Origin: Psilocybe azurescens
Lineage: Eukaryota > Basidiomycota > Agaricomycetes > Agaricales > Agrocybaceae
Length of the DNA stretch: 64,000 nt
Direction: 5' to 3'
NCBI GenBank assembly: GCA_023853785.1
Contig: JAJIRX010000683.1
Location: forward strand, 62,001 to 126,000
Part shown: piece after piece, positions 1 through 11,080 of the stretch
Layout of the letters: each line of letters opens with the position of its first letter
Numbering within the stretch: position 1 is the first letter of the stretch
Notes under the pieces: model-generated
Seen by the model: only the letters and a program-made list of their open reading frames with translations
What the model was told of the DNA's origin: nothing
Database searches by the model: none
Position numbers and translations under genes: made by a program

Positions 1-1332
1 GTATTTACCAGCAAGGGTAGTTCGACAGATTCGGTAACACAGGCGGCTGCCAGGCGACATACACAGTTATTCCTCCGAGTTCAATGCCTAATTGCGCCAA
101 TGTAACATTTGCTTCTCAACTTGGTGTATCAGCGCTAGTCGATAATGGACCCATGTCGCAATTTGGGTGGGTTGATCAAGTAAGTCCAATGTTTTTCAAC
201 ATTTTTCTCAAGTTATATTTATCATATCGAAGTGCACCGATATTTCAATCACGCCTACTAATGGCACTGCCCCGTACACGCTCACCGTAACATCTACTTT
301 CGACCCGTCTTTTGACTATCTGACGAAGCCTTTAGGTTGCGCCGGCGCTTCACCCTCCCTACAATATCTCGTCACAGAGTAACGAGGCTGTAAATTGGAC
401 CGTCAGTCTTTCTTGGGCCTCTCCCTTTTTATTAGTCTCGTAGATTCAAATGGAAACATGTGGGCTAATGGACCTCTACATGCTGGCGGCGGAGGAACAA
501 TCGCGTGTCTTGCTGGAAATACAACGTCCAGGTAACAGAGGTTTCGATACTGGAATTCCAAGTCGCGATGATTTAAAAACCTTTTACTCCATCTGTCTAG
601 CTCCGGTTCAGCGATAAGATTGCCCGTGGCAGTGGGTGCTGGTGCTGGTGCTCTTATTGTTGGTTTCCTAGCCGGTGTCTTTGGGTGCATATGTCATTCT
701 GAGACGTCGTCACAGAGAGAAGATTCATTTGGATCGGTTCGTTGATATCCAATCGTCATCAACCGGAACTCCGCATGCCCCAATGTTTGAGCATGGATCA
801 GGGCCAGTGCAATATAGGCCTCTACCGACTGTATCCTCGGCAGGCAACTTTAGTCACTCCATCCCCACTTCTAACCCATCGTCTCGAATGGACCAGAGGG
901 CAAGGGGCAGTGCAATACCATGTGGAACCTTTCACGATGCCTGATGAAGAAGGGCGTCTAGCAAACGATCCCGCGATGGTTGCCCCTAATTATATACCCA
1001 ATATCCGTAGCCGCGATAGGGTAACCTCGACCCACGAATCTGTCGCTGGACCAAGTACCTCTCAAGCTCAGAGTCAACTTTACGTGCTTCATCATGATAG
1101 CCAAGTGCCGCCTGTCACCATTTATCATCGAGATGGAACCCAAATTGTGGAACTTCCGCCACGGTACCCTCCATATTCCTCGGCGCAAAGCGAAGCACTC
1201 AGCGAAGGCCGGAGTGCGAGTGACAGTCGGAGCGAGGAAGATAGAACAACTAGAAACGAGCATAATGAAAGCTTTATCCTTCACCAACCACGACAAGTTG
1301 GTTCGGTGCAAAAACCAACCAGATCACCGTAA
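1..1332 (+). CDS. Single-pass membrane protein with extracellular domain and proline-rich cytoplasmic tail (5' partial)
   Basis: The gene runs in from the left edge. I read exons at about 54-179 (extracellular, with NCANVTF), 233 onward (TPTNGTAPYTLT), then a segment with NWTVSLSWASPF and an N-glycosylation-rich stretch. A short exon follows from about 600, giving a Gly/Ala-rich transmembrane helix (VGAGAGALIVGFLAGVFG) and a basic stop-transfer RRRHREK. The tail to 1332 is Ser/Pro-rich, with a VPPVTIY...VELPPRYPPY segment of the kind seen in many Agaricomycete surface proteins. Frame changes are needed near 427 (T run), 681 (GGG) and about 895, each apparently a one-base indel. The molecular function is unknown; the topology suggests a cell-surface or sensor-like protein. 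The first 53 nt begin GT and end AG, so they may be an intron. Confidence 0.65.
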
Positions 1333-1475
1333 TATTGCCGCATTGGATAATGTTGACCTTTCACATCGCTCAGCCACCATTTTCAGAATTTTTTTTTGCT
1401 TTGACAGGGATGCATAGACGAATATGAATAGGTTTTAATGATCCATATGATGACAACGACGTCTTGTAACCGTGT

Positions 1476-3196
1476 TTAGCTATTTTCTATATATACACCG
1501 ATCGGGCATGGAGTCCAAAAATGTTCATCTATAGTATGCCAACCTGCAATCGCAATTTCGTGAGTTGTGTTCTTAGTCTGTTTGATACCAGCAGTTATTG
1601 TTTTTGAGAGGATTGGTAGGACTGGAGGATATCGTGCCTCTCTTTCATTATCTCCAGATCTTCTGGATTCCAAGCCTGACCAAAAAAAAAAAAACAAAAA
1701 GTCAGTCAAGTATATAGCAGATGATTTGGGGAATTGATTACCGGGGTGGAAGTCTGGGGGTGGGAATCGAGGATCAGACGCGTCATTAATTCCAGTTCGT
1801 TTTGTCCAGCCGAAATTTTCTTGAGCAATGCAAAAATCCTAAATAAGGATAAGGGTGAACATAAAAGCAAATAGTAACAACCATGATAACGTACGCTGAA
1901 CTGCTGGACAATTCTACCCAATTCATGACCTAACTCTTTCATCAAAACAGACACCACGTATCGTTTGAGGTCCAGATATGCAGATATATCGCCACGCCAG
2001 ATTTCAGTCACCCACACCACCCAGCAGGCTATATATTCTTCATATGACGGATCGCTCTTGCTTTCTGAGGTTTGTGGCCCCTCGTTCTTCGATATACAGG
2101 CCAAGAGTATCGAGCAGAGTCGCCGACAAAGCACATAAGAGAAGTCGGGATGGATGGCTTGCACGTGCTTTATGAGTGGATCCCAGATGGCGATCGAGGT
2201 TTTCGAAGGAGTTAATGAATCGGTGGAACATTGTCGTTTTCTGCATGGTTACTATTAGTCAAGTAGTGGAAGTGTTTTAAGAATATGCCCACTTTTTAGA
2301 AAGTGGTACGAGCATTCCCTCTTTCACCGAGTTCGTCGCAGAATTTATCTAGAGCCCACGTTTCTTTTACATCTATATCTAAAGAGCTTGTATCGATAGA
2401 ACGATGCCCTATCCAACCGATTTCCCCGGAGGAAATATTTGCAGCGACTTTAGTCTCGGCTATCCATCGTTCAATTTCTCTCATTATGTTGACTAGTTTG
2501 GGTTTGTATTGTGAAACTAGAGATGCGTCTCTTGTGACGACTTTCATGGTGTTTTTGTAAAACTTCAGCATGGGTAAGAGTGGCCGGACAGAATTCGACG
2601 CTTGTTGTGAGTTTGTTATTGGATTGATGGTGGGGAGAAAATAGTTGTGCAATAACCACGCCATTGACTATCGGGAAAAGATTATTGAACACAATGGTCC
2701 AGAAAGCGCATTGAATCCGCACCTGCCTTGCAGCCTCTCGTAGGAGGTCTAGACTAGGTAAATCTTCGTGAGTTGACGCATGTCGAAGCTCTACTAGCCA
2801 GTTTGGGATCCCAAGTTGCTGTGCTATGGCTGTAATAGACCTTGCATATGTCCCTACTTGTAGAGGGTCGACGAGCCCGTTGACGAGTCTAAGCACAGCG
2901 CTAGCATAACTCTGACGCAAGAGGAGCGTTGATAGAGAGACCTGCTTCTTGTCGTGCACAATCACTACGAGGATGGCGAGAGTTGACTCGAGAGCGTGGG
3001 GCAGCGATGTTATTGCTTTCCATGCAGAAATCTGTAAATACTTGAGATGAACGAACGACTATGATTGGGAGACTAACCATACCCTGTTTATTGCAAATAT
3101 CTTTGATTCGATATCATTCTCGTCTGCGTAAATGGACGCGCATAATTGTTCTAATTCTGCGAGGGATGACCAGGGAACTCTCCTTGGAAGTCTCAT
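1476..3196 (-). CDS. LAS1: Las1-like ribosomal biogenesis protein (ITS2 pre-rRNA endonuclease component)
   Basis: Las1 is the HEPN nuclease that, with Grc3, cleaves ITS2 during 60S maturation in the nucleus. The start MRLPRRVPW at 3196 fits the family. Exons are about 3196-3083, 3031-2723, 2667-2293, 2240-1895, 1838-1742, 1675-1589 and 1543-1476. The HEPN motif R-x4-H is visible as RHASTH near 2795, followed by the Las1-typical EDLPSLDLLREAA. The C-terminal signature WTPCPIGVY ends the protein. All introns are 45-66 nt; the one at 1741-1676 has a long T/A tract. The frame must shift by one base near 2327 (DEL to VKEGMLVPL) and probably again between 1610 and 1655. Both look like sequence errors, because the residues on each side match the family. 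Family identity is clear; the exact coding sequence is not. Confidence 0.85.
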
Positions 3197-3450
3197 TGTT
3201 GCAAACCAGAAAGAGGTTGAAAAGCTTCCGACAAAAGTCTTATCTAATCCGAGGAAGTAGAAAGTAACCGGTCGCCGATTACTGTGGCTGTGCATGACAT
3301 ATATCCATGTGTCTCCGAATTCCCTTTCTTGGAAATGCACGATGGTTGAACTTGGGCTGGCCGCTGAGCGCGGCTGCCAGTGGGCTTCTACTTTGTCCGC
3401 TACTAATTGACACCCTCCGAGATACTTACGACCTCCTCCCTGTCTGAATA

Positions 3451-4408
3451 ATGCCCCAGCTTGACATTCGAGGGCAGATAGCTGCCGCTCAGATTGCTTT
3501 TTATTCCCCGATCGCTATCATCACTCTTATACTCGTATTCAAATATGCTCTCAGACGAGATGCTGGATGGTTCTTTCTGTTTCTGTTTTCAATAGGTGTG
3601 TTTGCTAGTGCTGTATCTGTAGACATGTATTAACAGTCGAATACAGCTCGTCTTGCTCAGGGTGCTCTCGTGGTCGCTGCCGAGATGGTTGTGCCGCCTA
3701 AATCTATATTATTCAATGCTGCATATATCATGGACTACTCCGCGTTGGCTTTTCTTCTGTTCTCCTCATTAGGATTCGTTGGTATGGCGTAAGTGAGATA
3801 TTCATGCATAAGGCAAGATGCCAGCTCATGGACTTGCATTGTTTTCAAGAGGGCAGCATACATATAGCGAAAATCCCAGAATAACAACCATTTTAAGATT
3901 GATCGGAATCCTAGGCTTAGCGGGTCTGGGACTCTGTGTTGCGGGTGGCATCCTTAATGGACAAGCAGCTGCCGACCAAAACCTAGCAACATCACTGCGA
4001 CGCGCCGGTGTTTGCATTTATGCTGGGATATATGTCATCCTGTTTGGCGTATTTATTGGAACTTGGACATATCGTTGGCATCTGCGAAGTTATCGTCGTA
4101 GTGTGAGCGTTAATGTCATTCAAAGCATGCAATATATTGATTTGTTGTCCCCTTGATTGTAGCTGCTGTTTGGACTGACGTGTGCCCTTCCCTTTCTCGG
4201 TGTTCGTATGGCCTATGCTGTCATGGCAGCCTGGTCATCGTCAGACCTTCTCGGCAAGAAACTGTCTTCAAATGCCACGCTTGCCGACCTCAATCCCGTC
4301 ACAGGAAAGTGGATACTATACCTTGTCTTGAGCCTCATTATGGAGTACGTGGTGGTCGCCCTCTATCTCTTTGCAAGCACAATACTTGCACGGCGGCACC
4401 GTCATTAG
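3451..4408 (+). CDS. Seven-TM fungal membrane protein (DUF7702-like)
   Basis: The start MPQLDIRGQIAAAQIAFYSP leads directly into a hydrophobic helix. I read four exons, 3451-3595, 3647-3781, 3825-4102 and 4163-4408, joined by introns of 51, 43 and 60 nt. The product is about 265 residues with roughly seven hydrophobic segments, including FLFLFSI, SALAFLLFSSLGF, LRLIGILGLAGLGLCVAGG, a Tyr/Ile-rich helix and a final YLVLSLIMEYVVVALYLFA. It ends in a basic tail (ARRHRH). This matches the layout of the DUF7702 family, common and multi-copy in Agaricomycetes, whose function is unknown. It is divergent from LAS1, sharing 254 bp of upstream DNA, and convergent with the F-box gene. The family name is from recognition of the pattern only. 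Confidence 0.7.
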
Positions 4409-4664
4409 CCAGTTCAAAACCCCTTTATGAGTCAGAAGAAAGATATAATGCATGATATATTAACTTACGACAATAGAGAGTGTACTTGTACTGGTCACGA
4501 CTGTAACAGCCCATGTCCCCATTCAAAATGCGATACCTCCTCCCGAAATACAAACGCCACAAACACCCATATAAATTCATTGATACCAGAAGTTTGAGGT
4601 CAAACAACACCTTACAGTACAAGTATAAGTTACAGTCTGTTACAGTCCTAACAGCCGAGCGCAG

Positions 4665-6492
4665 TCATGTGAATTCCATAAGATGGGTTGGAGAATTTTC
4701 GTCAACTTTCCATAGCCAGAAAGGACCTGTCCGAAAGTATTAGGCCGATCAAAAAACGGACACACAAGCTACATACCAGCTGGGTCATCTAAGAACGAAG
4801 GCTATCATCAGTTATGTTTCCAACTGATAAAATAGAGACATGCCCTGATCGTGATTGGTAGTCGTCCAAACACCAATTACTCCCATAGCACTTTGAAGGC
4901 CACCAAGTTGTACCCCATTAGAGCTAGAAACGATCGATCTTCAGAGCAACTACATAAGGTAAAATTTTTTTACAAACCTCCACTGTGGGTGGTCGTCATA
5001 AATCGATATCTAAATTGTGAAGTGAGTTCAACACGATTGACTGTGGTGTCTGAAAAACGAACAAGTTGCCAACGAGCCGTTCGGTCTTTCCCCATCGTCA
5101 CAGAGCCTTCTATAGCTGCTTCGTTCCCATTAACACCCTTAGAGGAACCAGAGAAACAAATAGGTTTGTATGTATGAGAGTTAGAAAGGTTTTCGACGAC
5201 CTTGTGGAACCGTAGGCTTTGGGCTGGGATAATGGTGAGCTTGACTTCAATTAGCCTAGTTGCTTCACGAAAGCGTGGATCTTTGAAAAATTTGGGGTGC
5301 CTAGGTCCATCAGCGAGCTCCGTGAACTAAGGTTGAAGTCACACATTTAGTATCGACGCTTGGGTGCGAGACACGATACGTACATTGAACGCTAAGCATG
5401 AGTGCGTAGTTAGTGGGTTTGGGTTTGAAAATTAGTGGTACAACTCACCAAATAAATCACTAATGTTAATGGTACGCAATTCAGCTACGTTTGAACAGAT
5501 GCTTCCGAGAACTGACCGATAATCCATGAAGGAAACATATCTTCTCCAAGTACCTGCTAACGAATGAATACGAATGTGCGTAAATTGAAAGCACAATAAC
5601 AGACCTTCAACTCCTGCCCAATCATCGGATTCTCTACACGGTATCCATGAGGATGAGCGCGGACCTTCCATGCAGGTCGGTGGTCTGGTATTTGCCCAAT
5701 TTCCTGGCAGTTCGCGGATATTCAAAGCGACTACGTTAACTAGATGCTCGGCATGTACCCAGTCAACACGTCCGTCGGACAGAAATGGCCCCCAATTGTT
5801 TTCTGCTGTATAATTAAGCAGGTTGTAGACGTAAGCTCTGCTGTAGTCGCGCCTGTCAAGAAGCTTCATATGTGCCGGCATGTTATGTTTATCATCGATG
5901 ACGGTAAGGGCAAGATATGCCCTTAGTCGAGAATACTCTTGCGCATCGTCTCCACTTTCTGGTACCGAATAAATATTATGAAGAAGATGAGAGTGTCGAA
6001 CGAGCCGCTTAAGCCAGTTTATATTGCAGTCCGAACCAGACTTTGATACTGCCCATGAGGAGTCCTCCACGACTGTGACCAACGTTCGCAGGACATGTTG
6101 TTTGTCGGAAATGGTCATTGGCCCACAAAAGAGAACCCTTTCTACCTTCATTCGACTAGTCACTTCACCCTTCCAGTTTATTTTTTCCTTTTTGCTGGAA
6201 GCATCTGATATGAAATGTGGGGGTCGAAGGGATAGGCGGCGAAAAGCTGGCGCCAGAGATACTGATCAGCGGGGTGGTAGACAAGAGCATAGGCAGCACG
6301 ACTGGTCTGTGAGAAAGTTGCCACATCCCATGGATGGCAAAAGGAGAGAATATCCTGCGCAAGTTCCACGGGGGCGCTGAAGATGGATCTCTGGGCGTGC
6401 GAGACCGCCTGAGGAGCCGAGGCAGCGAAAGTGGACTCGGGGAAACTCGATAAATGGGTAGGGGTAGCAGTGAGACGGACTGTTTGTACCAT
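4665..6492 (-). CDS. F-box domain protein, long Agaricomycete type
   Basis: The N-terminus carries an F-box (PVELAQDILSFCHPWDVATF at about residues 40-60), expected to bind Skp1 in an SCF ubiquitin ligase. The rest follows a recurring basidiomycete F-box layout: LWRQLFAAYPFD, INWKGEV, DWAGVEG-TWRR with MDYR, then a C-terminal all-beta segment with GVQLGGLQSAMGVIGVWTT and DPAG-PFWLWKVD. I placed introns at 5604-5554, 5448-5392, 5383-5327, 5062-5010, 4977-4924, 4843-4789 and 4776-4727. The exon at 5391-5384 is only 8 nt and restores the family motif LFAFNF. The intron at 4843 has a GC donor. One frame break lies at 6181-6193, where two A runs on the coding strand end exon 1 early (stop at 6178). 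The substrate is unknown. Confidence 0.8.
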
Positions 6493-6793
6493 TGGTTGCT
6501 GAGAAAAGGTGAACGAGAGAAAAAAAAGGAGTATAGACTTAGAGCAGCTGGGATATAGGATTTATTGACAAAACGACCTTACTAATCGCGACTCCGGATA
6601 TAGTTCATATCCTAAACTCCCGTCCAGGGTATGCAACAGATACGTTGGCTGTCAATTGCCTGGATAACCATAGCCCATAGCTTTGTAGTCTTCGGTTGCG
6701 GATATAAGATGACTAATACTAATTCAGTTAGGTCTCTGGGTGGCTGTGTCATATGTGCATTTCAACATATCCCTCACCATCCAGTCTCTCAAA
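6493..6793. other. Divergent intergenic region between F-box and flavoprotein genes
   Basis: This stretch of about 300 bp holds the upstream regions of two divergently transcribed genes. It has short A-rich tracts near 6520 and no other element I can recognise. An in-frame upstream extension of the flavoprotein gene at 6740 is unlikely, because the ATG at 6794 starts a good signal peptide. Confidence 0.5.
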
Positions 6794-8789
6794 ATGAAAT
6801 ATCATGCCTTGCTTTTTCTCATACCGGCTATTCATGCTTTCCAGCTTCCATTTCAACTTCAGAAATTCTTCACAGCTTCTAACATCGCTGCACAAGTAGA
6901 ACAGCCTCTTATACCATTCACACCTAGGATAGCTATCATCGGAGCAGGAGCAGCCGGTAGCTCTGCAGCCTTTTGGATCTCGAAAGCCAAGGAACGATTT
7001 GGAGTGGACGTAGATATTGACGTCTACGAGAGCAATGCATATATTGGTGGCCGTGCGTGTCTTTCCGTATCTCCTTTTTCAAAATCTAACATGTAGTTGC
7101 CGCCGTAGGGAGCACAACTGTATACCCCTACAACAACAAATCTTTGGTAGAGCTAGAGTTAGGCGCATCCATTTTTGTTGAAGCAAACAAAAACCTTTGG
7201 CGAGCTTCAGATGAATTCAATTTAACAAGACGCAAATTCGAGGACCAAGATTACGCGACAGGAATCTGGGACGGTCAGGAACTGCTGCTTTCGGTATGTA
7301 TCCATTCAAAAGCATGCAGTCCTCTTTTTGAGGCACGGCCCTTCTATTGCTTAGTTCTCAGGTAGCTGGTGGGATACTGCAAAGCTGCTATGGCGCTATG
7401 GGTTTTTATCCCCAAGGCGGGCTGAAACTTTGTAACGTATCATTTCATGCTTGCTTGCAACTGCCTCGACTCAATCGTGCTGGGCTTAGTGTCCGTAATA
7501 TGATCGACCGTTTCCTCGTCTTCTATAGTCCTGACACACCAAAATGGGATAGTATAACCACTCTCGCTAGTACTTTGGACTGGACAGCACTCACCAACCA
7601 GACTACCGCCGAGTACCTCATCGCCCAGGGAGTATCTGAGAAGTATACCAACGAAGTAGTCGAGGCTGCAACGCGCGTCAATTACGGTCAGGTACATACG
7701 TATTCAGTCATAAATTGTGTTCACTTCATTAACTCATAATTTGACTGTAGAACGTTGACTACATCCATGCGCTGGAAGGCGCCTGTGCGATGGCTGGTAC
7801 CGGCGCTAGTGGCATTGTTGGCGGAAACTTCCAGGTCTTCGAGAAGTTCTTAAATTATTCAGGGGCCAATGTTCATCTTAACACTTCAGTGAGTATTCAA
7901 CTTGTACCAATGCACACTGCAGCAAAGCTGTTACTCATTGTGCAACACACTATATAGGTATCGAGCATTCTGCCGTCATCGTCGTCTTCCCAATTATGGT
8001 CTGTCAAGAGCGGGCGGGGAATTGTCGACTATCAAGCTGTCATTGTCGCTGCCCCCTTCCAATCCACTGGGATAACGTTCCCATTGACAATCTCGGATCA
8101 AGTCTCAGAAGTGCCCTACGTCCATCTTCATGTCACACTCTTGACCACGAGCTCCCCATTCCCCAACCCCGCCTACTTTGGTCTACAACCGAATTCGGAA
8201 ATCCCTCGCATGATGTTGACCACTTATCAAGGCGCTAGAGCAGGGGGCAAAAGCCAGAATTCAACTCTCTCTCCTACCACGGAGAAGTTGGGAACGGAGA
8301 GTGGGCCGTCAAAATCTTTTCGGAAGAGGAGATTTCGGACGAGTGGTTGGCGAACATGTTCCAGGGTCAAGTAGGTTGGGTTCTCCGCAAAACGGTCAGT
8401 TTTCTTTCTCGTCTTCCGATAAGATTTTATCATGTTGTACTGACTTTGAGCACAGTGGGATGCTTACCCAAAGCTTCCTCCTACATCGTCGTTCCCGCCT
8501 ATTAAACTCGACCGTGGTCTCTACTACGTCAACTCTTTTGAACCGTGAGTTTACTTTTCTATCTTCCTCCAGCAAAATTAAACGAATTTGGTTCAGATTT
8601 ATCTCTACCATGGAAACTGAAACCATCTCCTCGCGAAATGTTGTTGATTTGATGCTCAATGATGAATTTAACGCCGGCATTTGCGGCAGAAGGATTGCTG
8701 CTTCTGGGACTGACGATCAAGAGATTGCTGCAAGTCCTTCGACGGAAGAATTCGACAAGAAGGATTTTGTCTTCGGCTGGGATTGTTGA
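6794..8789 (+). CDS. Prenylcysteine oxidase/lyase-like FAD enzyme, secreted or vacuolar
   Basis: A signal peptide (MKYHALLFLIPAIHAF) is followed by a Rossmann FAD motif IAIIGAGAAGSSAAFW and the second signature IGGRSTTV across the first splice. Family motifs then follow in order: LELGASIFV, WWDTAKLLWRYG, a stretch ending QNVDYIHALEGACAMAG, and the C-terminal GLYYVNSFEP. These place it in the prenylcysteine oxidase/lyase family, which uses FAD and O2 to free cysteine from farnesyl- or geranylgeranyl-cysteine in a vacuolar or lysosomal compartment. Exons are about 6794-7052, 7109-7293, 7362-7431, 7490-7691, 7751-7888, 7958-8394, 8456-8544 and 8597-8789. The splice 7293/7362 is off by one base, and the G run at 8243-8247 is one base short of the frame that restores the conserved C-terminal half. 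Both look like sequence errors. Confidence 0.85.
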
Positions 8790-8912
8790 TTGTAAAATTA
8801 GCTTTGCGCTATGTGAATAATTATGATATATAGAAATATAAACGCGGGACAAATTACATCTGATGAATAAAAGGCAAGGAAAAAGTGTAATACAAGTGTA
8901 ATTTTGATTTGA

Positions 8913-10886
8913 TCACGATGGTGTTGTACTCCGGTTTTCAGGCTTTTCTGTGATAGTTTCCAGATCTTGTTGACTTACACTGCGTGTATCGTTGGTGTCT
9001 CTGTCCGGAATGATATTCTGTGCGTGCCTCTCGGTTTCGGGATCCCCTGACTTATAACCATTGGCTCTAGAGAAACCGAACGTAGAACAATCCGCAACAT
9101 CGCGCCGCAGCTCAATGTAATCGGTGGCGAATTCTCCGATCTGGGACCGATGTTAAGGGACCAGAATACAAGACTTGAAAAAATGAAGTCGCACCTCGGT
9201 TTCATCCATACCAAGCATCTCGCCTTCAGGAGGTGCTCCGCAAGCTTAAGCCAGGAATACTGTCAACTGCCTTTGCAACAAGAGCGGTGACGACAAAGGT
9301 ATATGCACAAGTTGCGACAACGTATGCAAATTGGATATACAATTGTTTCCAGTTGTGTTCCACCCAGCCGCCAGCAACACTGCTGATGCCGTCGGCCGCG
9401 GTTATTCTGCTGGATGCAAAGAATGCGTTCATCAGTAGACCAACAATACCGCCGACGGCGTGCTCTGCGAAGAGATCAAGAGCATCGTCGATTCTAAGGA
9501 GGAATTTTACTGTGAAATTGGAATGTCAGGCTATTTAGAAATGCAGTGTCACCGTTGACGTGGGACCTACTTTTGGTGGCAAAATTACACAACGCTCCTG
9601 CCAAAATACCCACAATGACCGACGACCAAGGTCTAAGGAACCCAGATGATGGGGTGGCAGCAACAAGACCGGCTATAGTTCCAGAGCAAAACCCGACCAT
9701 ACTCCATCGACGCTCGATGCGAAAATCGAGAAGACACCAGACCATTCCTCCAAACGAAGCTGCAAGCATGGTGTTCCAAATTGCAAAGATAGCACGGAGG
9801 TTCGCTCCGAAAGCACTTCCCCGTTAAATCCGATCCATCCGAACCATAGCATGAAGGCTTGGGAGAGATAAGTGATAAATATCATGACAACAGTTTTCAA
9901 ATACTTGGAGGGACTCACTGCCTAGACCGACCAATGATACATTGTGTGGTCGGAAGTTGAGCAATTCACGTTCGTTTCTTCGTCCAATGACCCATGAATA
10001 GGCCAAGCCAGCGACGCCACTACCAATTTCAACCGGCCCGCCGCCTGCAAAGGAATGAATACATGGGTGAGAACACGCTCCAAAAAAGTGAAAGAGAAGG
10101 AGAAACGAACCAGCAAAGTCAAGGACGCCCCATTTAAATGCCCAACCGTGAGTTGCCCAAATCCAGCAAGCCAAAGGACAGTAAACGAGAGTCATCCAAC
10201 AGAAAATGAAAACCATGGCGGGGAGGACACGACCACGTTCCGCAAGACCACCCATTAGGATACCTGCGGTTACACATGCGAACTCCATCTGGAAGAAGCT
10301 ATAGAGAATCTCTGGGATAAGAGGGGTGGCCGGTGATGGATCGGCTTCGACATCCTTGAGGCCGAAACTCTTAAGATTGCCAATGAACCCATTTGTTGCT
10401 GTTGAGGAGAACGCAAGAGTGTAGCCCCAGAAATACCACTGGAAAATGACGACTGCGTTACTTGCTGCGACAGCCCAAATCAAAGACACTTGAAGGGGAG
10501 ACTCAGACAAAATTGCAGTGGTGGGACTGAAAGGTACGTACGTGCACTCTTTCGACGAGAAAGTCCCGAATAGAGAAAAGCTGTCAAGTAGGAGGATTAG
10601 AATCTGTCGCCCATGAAAAGTGGAGAAGGCTCATTCATACCTAGTCCTGGTACCATGAACGACACCATGGCACCGGCGACAACAATGAAACTGACATCGC
10701 CGCGATCGAACCTGGAAAGGAGGTGAGTGGAATGCAAGGGACAAAGGGAGCGGCGGTGATTACTGTGAAGTATCGCCCAGCTGGCCTGGAGGAAGAGATG
10801 TGAGGGAGTAGTTGAGGGGACAGAAGGAATGAGGACATACGTCGGAGAGGACTAGAAAATGAAGTCAAAGCATGTCTAGATTCCAT
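8913..10886 (-). CDS. Ammonium transporter, AMT/MEP family
   Basis: This plasma-membrane ammonium channel/transporter shows FDRGDVSFIVVAGAMVSFMV, PGLAFLYSGLSRRKSAL, FQWYFWGYTLAFS, QMEFACVTAGILMGGLAERG, the family signature around DFAGGGPVEIGSG, and WFGWIGFNGGSAFGANLRA. About eleven TM helices and a polar C-terminal tail follow. Clear introns lie at about 9918-9858, 9570-9510 and 9194-9141, plus several nearer the start. The C run at 9819-9822 (G on the coding strand) is one base short of the frame giving FNGGSAFG. The first coding exon is uncertain: an ATG at 10886 opens the frame, but the residues before FDRGD are not family-like, so a small intron or another start is possible. It is divergent from the octanoyltransferase gene, with two GATAAG boxes between them. 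Fungal paralogues differ in affinity and I cannot tell which this is. Confidence 0.88.
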
Positions 10887-10945
10887 ATAGCAGGAAGAAT
10901 AGAAGTTAGTCGGAGATGAAGAGGACTGAGGAGACGGTGATCAAT

Positions 10946-10960
10946 GAGAGAGAGAGAGAG
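10946..10960. repeat. (GA)n microsatellite
   Basis: A run of about seven GA units lies in the divergent upstream region between the ammonium transporter and octanoyltransferase genes. It is a simple repeat with no assigned role. Confidence 0.8.
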
Positions 10961-10993
10961 AACATTGAGGCGTTTAATATAAATATTGTTTGC

Positions 10994-11020
10994 GATAAGA
11001 AGAATTCAAATTACCTTATC
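10994..11020. promoter_or_regulatory. Pair of GATAAG boxes upstream of the ammonium transporter
   Basis: GATAAG occurs on the + strand at 10994-10999 and its reverse complement CTTATC at 11015-11020, about 110-135 bp upstream of the putative ammonium transporter start. Paired GATAAG sites are the classic targets of fungal nitrogen GATA activators (AreA/Nit2/Gln3 type), which turn on ammonium transporter genes in low nitrogen. Binding here is inferred from the motif and its position. The octanoyltransferase gene on the other side also lies within reach. Confidence 0.45.
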
Positions 11021-11080
11021 TATAGCGCGTGGCAAATACTCAAATATAGCCTCTTTCAACAGTGGGACCTATACTCTACC

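Noticed and set aside
10916..11080. In-frame N-terminal extension of the octanoyltransferase
   Set aside because: It is low-complexity, begins in a GA microsatellite region and covers the GATAAG boxes. The ATG at 11081 gives a family-length protein.
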